From CAZOZZ01 sp965262425 (lineage in GTDB: Bacteria; Acidobacteriota; Terriglobia; 20CM-2-55-15), in assembly GCA_965262425.1 (NCBI GenBank), contig OZ253536.1, positions 1,550,001 through 1,614,000 on the forward strand: 64,000 bases of DNA, given 5' to 3'. A program made the position numbers and the translations under genes. The notes under the pieces were generated by a model. The model saw only the letters and a list, made by a program, of their open reading frames with translations, had not been told where the DNA came from and did not search any database. Below, in pieces: positions 59,259 through 64,000 of this stretch; position 1 is the stretch's first letter; each line of letters starts with the position of its first letter.

Positions 59259-60601
59259 GACAGTCCTCGCACCAGGGAATCGATGTCGTCCCGGCCGTGC
59301 ACCTCGGTCACGCATACCAGCAACGCACCGGCCAGTTCCGGGTAGAAGCGGCTGAGCTCGACGCCGGGTATGATGTCGGCCTTTCTGGCTCGTCGAACAA
59401 CCGTGGAGAAATCACCTTCGATTCGAACCACAAACTCGTTGAACCGGGGACCGGGGAACAAGACTTCGTGAGGCGTCTTCTCCCCGATCTGTTTGACGGC
59501 ATACGCGGTCTTCAGGACATTCTGGCGAGCGATCTCTCGCAGCCCGACAGGCCCAACAGTAGCGAGGTAAATTGTCGTCATCAGGGCGCAAAGCGATTGG
59601 TTCGTGCAGATGTTGGAAGTGGCCTTCTCCCGACGGATGTGTTGCTCCCTTGTGGCCAGCGTCAGGACGAAGCCGCGCTTCCCCGACTGATCCTTTCCCA
59701 TACCCACCAGCCGGCCTGGAATCTGGCGCTGGTATCTGGAACGAGTCGCGATGAACCCGACGTGGGGGCCGCCGAAGCTCATCGGGACTCCCAGTGACTG
59801 GGCCTCACCGACGACGATGTCCGCTCTGCCTTCATCCGAATCAGCGATTCCAGCTGGCTTCAACAGTCCCAGCGACATGGCTTCGGATACGTTGACGATC
59901 GCCAGTGCTTCGTGGCGATGCGCCAGCTCGGCAATCGGGGCGGTCGCTTCGATCGTGCCGAAGAAATTCGGTGACTGAATCACCACTCCGGCGACGTCCT
60001 TGTCGAGAGCCGCTTCCAACTTGTTCAGATCAAGCTGGCCGTTGGCGGTGAAATCGATGGTTTCCATCGTGACGCCAAGATTCGTCGTGTACGTCTCGAC
60101 CACAGCCCGGTACTCCGGGTGGACTGAACGGGCTATCAAAATTCGACTTTTGCGCGTGATCCGTTGAGCCATGAGGATGGCTTCGGCCAGGCCCGTCCCG
60201 CCGTCATAAAGCGATGCGTTGGCTACGTCCAAGCCGGTCAACTGCGTGATGTAGGTCTGAAACTCGAAAATGGCCTGAAGCGTTCCCTGGGCGATTTCTG
60301 CCTGATAGGGCGTGTACGCGGTGAAGAACTCCGAACGGGAAATGAGGGCGTCGATGATCAGGGGAACGTGGTGGCGATACACGCCGGCCCCGATGAAGGA
60401 GCATAGATCGACGCCGTTTTGCGAGGCAATCTTCTTGAAGTAGTCCAGCAGTTCCGGCTCGGTCATTGCCGCCGGGATGTCCAGGGGACGGCGGAGCCTG
60501 AGGTTCTCGGGGATTCCGACAAAGAATGCCTCGATCGAATCGACTCCGATTTCGGCGAGCATCCCCCGGCGATCAGCGGGGGAGTTGGGGATGTATCGCA
60601 A
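59255..60601 (-). CDS. gcvPA: Glycine dehydrogenase (decarboxylating) subunit 1
   Basis: 448 aa, N-terminal half of split P-protein: RYIPNSPADRRGMLAEIG at the N-terminus, FIGAGVYRHHVP, TPYQAEIAQGTLQAIFEFQT, and FGGPHVGF. TTG start at 60601 with GGAGGAG about 7 nt upstream, 4 bp after the gcvH stop. Works as an alpha2beta2 enzyme with GcvPB. Confidence 0.95.
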   Translation of the reverse strand: MRYIPNSPADRRGMLAEIGVDSIEAFFVGIPENLRLRRPLDIPAAMTEPELLDYFKKIASQNGVDLCSFIGAGVYRHHVPLIIDALISRSEFFTAYTPYQAEIAQGTLQAIFEFQTYITQLTGLDVANASLYDGGTGLAEAILMAQRITRKSRILIARSVHPEYRAVVETYTTNLGVTMETIDFTANGQLDLNKLEAALDKDVAGVVIQSPNFFGTIEATAPIAELAHRHEALAIVNVSEAMSLGLLKPAGIADSDEGRADIVVGEAQSLGVPMSFGGPHVGFIATRSRYQRQIPGRLVGMGKDQSGKRGFVLTLATREQHIRREKATSNICTNQSLCALMTTIYLATVGPVGLREIARQNVLKTAYAVKQIGEKTPHEVLFPGPRFNEFVVRIEGDFSTVVRRARKADIIPGVELSRFYPELAGALLVCVTEVHGRDDIDSLVRGLS

Positions 60602-60605
60602 AAAG

Positions 60606-60992
60606 CTACTCCTCCGTGTCGGCCGTGTAATCGTCGTAGGCTTCGGCAGACAGGAGGCTCTCGATTTCCGATGGCTCGGTGATCCGGATCCTTACGAGCC
60701 ATCCCGCTCCGTAGCAGTCGTCGTTGACCCGTTCGGGGTTGTCCTCCAGGCTCGTGTTGAGCTCTGTGACTTCTGATGATAAAGGCATGAACAACTCCGA
60801 CACCGCCTTCACGGATTCGACTGTGCCGAATGTGTCATTCATGTCGGACCGGTCTCCAACTTTGGGTAGCTCTACGTAAACGACGTCGCCGAGTTCTTTC
60901 TGGGCGAAGGCGGTGATCCCCACTGTTCCAGTATCGCCTTCGATACGAACCCATTCGTGTTCTTTCGTGTACTTCAAGTCCGGTGGGGTCAT
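60606..60992 (-). CDS. gcvH: Glycine cleavage system H protein
   Basis: 128 aa. LKYTKEHEWVRIEGD at the N-terminus and the lipoylation site GTVESVKAVSELFMP (Lys), then SLEDNPERVNDDCYGAGWL. Lipoyl carrier between P, T and L proteins. ATG overlaps the gcvT stop by 4 bp; the longer frame to 61043 lies inside gcvT. Confidence 0.96.
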   Translation of the reverse strand: MTPPDLKYTKEHEWVRIEGDTGTVGITAFAQKELGDVVYVELPKVGDRSDMNDTFGTVESVKAVSELFMPLSSEVTELNTSLEDNPERVNDDCYGAGWLVRIRITEPSEIESLLSAEAYDDYTADTEE

Positions 60993-62089
60993 GCGGTTCG
61001 TCTCCGTTTGTAGAAAGGGGTTGCGACAACCTGTGCATCGCACAGGCGCTTGCGCACCTGGACCTGGAATGCGGTCCCGACGGCAGTATGCGCCACCGGC
61101 AGGTAGGCCAGGCCGATGTTCTTGTTGAGGGTGATGGAAGGGCTCCCGCTGGTGACATGTCCGACCTCGGTTCCATCGACCAGGACGGGATAGTGTTCCC
61201 GTGCGATGTCGCGGCCGAACATTTCGAAGCCTACCAGTTTCCGTTGAATCCCTTCTGCTTTCTGAGTTTGTAAGGCCTCCCGGCCAATGAATTCACCTTT
61301 GTCGAGTTTTGCGATCCACCCCAGGCCGGCTTCCAGCAGGGTCGTTGTTTCATCCATGTCGTTGCCGTAGAGCAGCAGCTTGCCTTCAAGTCGGAGGGTA
61401 TTTCGGGCGCCCAGGCCGATAGGCAGTATACCGTGGCTTTTTCCGGAAGCGAGTATAGCCGCCCACACGGGCTCGGATTCCTTACAATCGAAGTAGAATT
61501 CGAATCCATCTTCGCCGGTGTAACCGGTTCGGGACAGGAGGCCCTTCACGCCCGCCAACGTGCCCGTCACGAAGTGATAGTAGGGAATGTTACCGGGGTT
61601 GAGGCTCGTCAACCCAGCCAGAGTCTCGACTGCGTTCGGTCCCTGTATGGCAAGAAGCGTGGTGTCGGAACTGACGTCTTCGACCTTTGCGCCGGTCTTG
61701 TTGTTGGCCGCGATCCACTCGAAATCCTTTCCGATGTTGCCCGCGTTGACCACCATCATGAAATTCTCGGCATCGATCCTGTAGACCAGCAGATCGTCGA
61801 CGAGGGTTCCTTCCGGTCGCGCCATTGCGGAGTACTGGGCCTGGCCGTCCTCGAGCCGGCGGACATCGTTAGTCGTCATGTGCTGCAGGAGTTCGAGTGC
61901 GCCCGGACCCCGGACAAGGAACTCGCCCATGTGGCTGACATCGAAAAGGCCCACGGCCGAGCGGACGCTGACGTGTTCGTCCCGAATGCCGCTGTATTCG
62001 ACCGGCATTTCCCAACCCCCGAAGGGAATCACACGAGCGCCAAGCGCCTTGTGGACATTGAAGAGAGCCGTTCGTTTGTTTTCAGCCAC
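60989..62089 (-). CDS. gcvT: Glycine cleavage system T protein (aminomethyltransferase)
   Basis: 366 aa. MPVEYSGIRDEHVSVRSAVG, VSHMGEFLVRGPGALELLQ, and the folate-site motif RTGYTGEDGFEFYF with LGARNTLRLEGKLLLYGNDM are the family landmarks. Transfers the one-carbon unit to tetrahydrofolate, releasing ammonia. GTG start at 62089. First gene of the operon; lpd is not in the window. Confidence 0.95.
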   Translation of the reverse strand: MAENKRTALFNVHKALGARVIPFGGWEMPVEYSGIRDEHVSVRSAVGLFDVSHMGEFLVRGPGALELLQHMTTNDVRRLEDGQAQYSAMARPEGTLVDDLLVYRIDAENFMMVVNAGNIGKDFEWIAANNKTGAKVEDVSSDTTLLAIQGPNAVETLAGLTSLNPGNIPYYHFVTGTLAGVKGLLSRTGYTGEDGFEFYFDCKESEPVWAAILASGKSHGILPIGLGARNTLRLEGKLLLYGNDMDETTTLLEAGLGWIAKLDKGEFIGREALQTQKAEGIQRKLVGFEMFGRDIAREHYPVLVDGTEVGHVTSGSPSITLNKNIGLAYLPVAHTAVGTAFQVQVRKRLCDAQVVATPFYKRRRTA

Positions 62090-62132
62090 TGTCAGCGCTT
62101 CTCTAAGTAAAGGACGGAGGCGTGATTATACG

Positions 62133-62160
62133 AATTCATTGACAACGTTAACGTTAAGGT
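62133..62160 (-). promoter_or_regulatory. Candidate promoter/operator of the gcv operon
   Basis: On the minus strand a perfect TATAAT lies about 45 nt before the gcvT start, next to the 12-bp palindrome AACGTTAACGTT. The arrangement would fit a repressor site overlapping a promoter. No glycine riboswitch consensus is visible here. Confidence 0.4.
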
Positions 62161-62359
62161 CACGCGAGATGTGCCTCCGGCCCTTTAATAGGTTGTGTCA
62201 GCGTGGGCTTCTCGCTGTGGGTAGCCACTTCGATTCAATGCTCCTTTGTCGCACTTCGTTCGGTTGGAGTCAAGAGTGTCGCCCGGACTGATTCCGGAAT
62301 GGGGGAATAAAATAATTGGGTCCTCGGCAAAATCTGTGGGTAGAAACGGGCAAATGAGT

Positions 62360-62472
62360 GGCCTGTGGAAAGTGGCGACGCTGAGGGAATCCGGTAAGAG
62401 ACGCGCGGATTTCCACAGCGACTTGAATCGGCCGGAAAAGACGTGGGGCCGATTCACACTTCCACACAGGCC
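62360..62472. repeat. Long imperfect inverted repeat upstream of the ISL3 transposase
   Basis: GGCCTGTGGAAAGTG and CACTTCCACACAGGCC about 85 nt apart, with further TTCCACA motifs between. No gene is seen between gcvT and the transposase. Could be part of the IS end or an older element. Confidence 0.45.
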
Positions 62473-62583
62473 GGGATGAGGAGAAACCGACGATGAGAAC
62501 GAAAGGGATGTAGCACACCCTGGCTCGAATCCTGTATTTGGTATTGCACCAAACAAATCCAAAGCAGGAGAGACGAGACCAGG

Positions 62584-63837
62584 GTGCAAGTGAAGACTAT
62601 TCTGAATCGAGTGCAGAAGTTCAAGTCCTTTGTCTACGGAGCAGTGCGATGGGAACGAATCGGGGGCGAGACGGCACTGTTGGTGGAGATATTTCCACGA
62701 CGCAACAGCCGGCCGGTCTGCTCGGGCTGCGGGCGTGCGGGACCGGGTTACGACACGCTGGAGGCCCGCCTGTTCGAGTTTGTGCCGCTGTGGGGCTTTC
62801 CCGTGTTCTTCGTGTATCTGATGCGGCGTGTGGATTGCAGGCGTTGTGGCGTGAAGGTCGAATCGGTGCCCTGGGCCGAGGGTAAGCAAACCTTGACGCG
62901 GACGTATATGCAATTTCTGGCCGGTTGGGCGCGGCGGATGTCCTGGCAGGAGGTTGCCGACATCTTCCGGACTTCCTGGGAGAAGGTGTTTCGATCTGTG
63001 GAATGGATCGTCGGCTGGGGGCTGGCGCACCGGGACCTGGAGGGTGTGACCGCGATTGGCGTGGACGAGATTCTCTGGCGCCGGGGGCACAAGTACCTGA
63101 CGGTGGTCTACCAGATCGACCGGCATTCCAAGCGGCTGCTCTGGGTCGGCCGGGATCGCACGGTGAAAACGTTGCTGCGCTTCTTCCAGCAATTCGGAGT
63201 CGAGCGCGCCGCCGAGTTGAAGTTCGTGTGCAGCGACATGTGGAAGCCGTATCTGAAGGTGATTTCCAAGAAAGCATCGACGGCCCTGCATGTTCTGGAT
63301 CGGTTTCATATCGCCATGCACATGAATAAGGCCATCGATGAGGTTCGAGCCCAGGAATCCCGGGATATGAAAGCCGCGGGATTGGAGCCGATCCTGAAAC
63401 ACTCCCGGTGGTGTTTGCTCAAGCGCCCCCAGAACCGAACCGACAAGCAAGACATCAAGCTGGCCGACCTGCTCCAGTACAACCTGCGGACCGTTCGGAG
63501 CTTTCTGCTCAAGGAGGACTTCCAGTTCTTCTGGGAGTACACGTCGCCCTACTGGGCCGGTCAATTCATGGATGCCTGGTGCCGGCGGACGATGCGATCC
63601 CGGATCGAGCCCATGAAAAAGGTGGCGCGCATGCTCCGCTCCCACCGGGAACTCCTGCTCAACTGGTTCCGTGCCAAAAAGCGGATTTCCGGGGGCATCG
63701 TCGAAGGTTTCAACAACAAAGCGAAAGTGACCACCAGAAAAGCGTATGGTTTTCGGACCTTTAGAGCTGCCCAAGTCGCTCTCTACCACACGCTTGGAGC
63801 GTTACCGGAACCCGATGTCGCCCACAGATTTTACTGA
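62584..63837 (+). CDS. ISL3-family transposase
   Basis: 417 aa from GTG. N-terminal zinc ribbon CSGCGRAGPGYD ... VDCRRCGVKVE, helix-turn-helix MSWQEVADIFRTSWEKVFR, then DDE domain with VTAIGVDEILWRRGHKY (Asp), FVCSDMWKPYLKV (Asp) and the late Glu in SGGIVEGFNNKAK. Full length, so possibly active. IS boundaries were not fixed: a 12-bp inverted match AAAATCTGTGGG (62329-62340 and 63821-63832) falls inside the CDS end and lacks flanking duplications. Confidence 0.93.
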   Translation: MQVKTILNRVQKFKSFVYGAVRWERIGGETALLVEIFPRRNSRPVCSGCGRAGPGYDTLEARLFEFVPLWGFPVFFVYLMRRVDCRRCGVKVESVPWAEGKQTLTRTYMQFLAGWARRMSWQEVADIFRTSWEKVFRSVEWIVGWGLAHRDLEGVTAIGVDEILWRRGHKYLTVVYQIDRHSKRLLWVGRDRTVKTLLRFFQQFGVERAAELKFVCSDMWKPYLKVISKKASTALHVLDRFHIAMHMNKAIDEVRAQESRDMKAAGLEPILKHSRWCLLKRPQNRTDKQDIKLADLLQYNLRTVRSFLLKEDFQFFWEYTSPYWAGQFMDAWCRRTMRSRIEPMKKVARMLRSHRELLLNWFRAKKRISGGIVEGFNNKAKVTTRKAYGFRTFRAAQVALYHTLGALPEPDVAHRFY

Positions 63838-64000
63838 GGAGGCAAATAATTCTGGATGGGGTTGTGATGGAATTTCGGGGACGGACGTGAATTAGTGTCC
63901 GGTCTCCCAAATCAGTTCGCAGGATGCCGGCTGCCCGGCACCCTGCATCAGCCTATTGAGAAAAACTCAAGATGATCGCGGACCGATCGACCTGGAGCCC
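63838..64000. other. Window end after the ISL3 gene; partial REP-like arm
   Basis: Contains TTTCGGGGACGGACG near 63873-63887, similar to the left arm of the 21072 hairpin (ATTCGGGGACGGAGGC). A matching right arm would lie beyond the window. No gene is seen. Confidence 0.4.

Noticed and set aside
62090..62200. Glycine riboswitch upstream of gcvT
   Set aside because: No tandem-aptamer consensus could be seen; only a palindrome and -10 box.
62185..63789. 534-aa minus-strand ORF
   Set aside because: Antisense to the clearly recognisable ISL3 transposase; its His/Pro/Leu-rich composition is that of a complement frame in GC-rich DNA.
1..64000. CRISPR arrays
   Set aside because: The repeats are dispersed, 90-280 bp, with inverted ends; no short regularly spaced direct repeats and no cas genes were seen.

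Overview
The window looks like a chromosomal segment from an Acidobacteriota bacterium. The main evidence is an 'acidobacterial duplicated orphan permease' (ADOP-type FtsX/MacB permease, 22996-25389), supported by PD40/TolB-like propeller proteins, a bacillithiol-type deacetylase and moderately high GC. Every call was made by reading the sequence; no database search was possible.

Layout. 0.1-3.3 kb: a DedA/VTT membrane protein and a phosphonate-type ABC transporter (two PhnE-like permeases and a PhnC-like ATPase whose frame has no ATG, GTG or TTG start). 3.7-8.2 kb: an EnvZ/OmpR-type two-component pair, an exported methyltransferase, a hotdog thioesterase and a HAD phosphatase. 8.3-11.6 kb: a GAF-GAF-ANTAR regulator, tandem DUF507 genes and a dicarboxylate/amino-acid symporter. 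12.0-14.0 kb: small acidic/Gly-rich precursor-like peptides (two intact, one decayed) around a secreted triple-repeat protein. 14.3-20.8 kb: a giant secreted propeller-amidohydrolase, Smr, MtfA-SEC-C and a P1 (DmpA-like) peptidase. 21-25.4 kb: a five-S1-domain protein and the ADOP permease, each preceded or followed by a 51-codon Arg-rich small ORF next to a hairpin.

26-41 kb is a complete glycogen island with strictly alternating strands: glgC(-), glgX(+), glgB(-), malQ(+), glgA(-), glgP(+), then pckA(-). Together these cover ADP-glucose synthesis, elongation, branching, debranching, disproportionation and phosphorolysis, with gluconeogenic carbon from PEP carboxykinase. An IS1380 element sits exactly on the malQ stop codon. 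41-46.6 kb is an accessory stretch with a DUF4399 lipoprotein, an IS110 element, a YtcJ-like amidohydrolase, a decayed PD40 fragment and tRNA-Asp. 46.9-57.5 kb holds an M48 protease; ribF-glutaredoxin-bshB1; mazG-GNAT-menC-like-deaminase; ribA; a MoaD-MoaE fusion; and an isoaspartyl peptidase. 57.7-62.1 kb is the glycine cleavage operon gcvT-gcvH-gcvPA-gcvPB. The window ends with an ISL3 transposase.

The dominant unexplained structure is a set of dispersed inverted-terminal repeats. Family 1 (about 164 or 184 bp, eight full, variant or remnant copies) has 20-25 bp terminal repeats, sits in CTAG sites that are usually the stop codons of flanking genes, and shows covarying arm changes. Family 2 (267-283 bp, two copies) lies about 30 bp upstream of glgB and ribA in the same orientation. 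Family 3 ('GCAGAGGCGCAGAG' arms) lies between convergent genes. A hairpin plus small-ORF module occurs twice. The best candidates for something undescribed are the small-ORF/hairpin module, the precursor-like peptide family with its shared upstream block, and the CTAG-targeting structured repeat.
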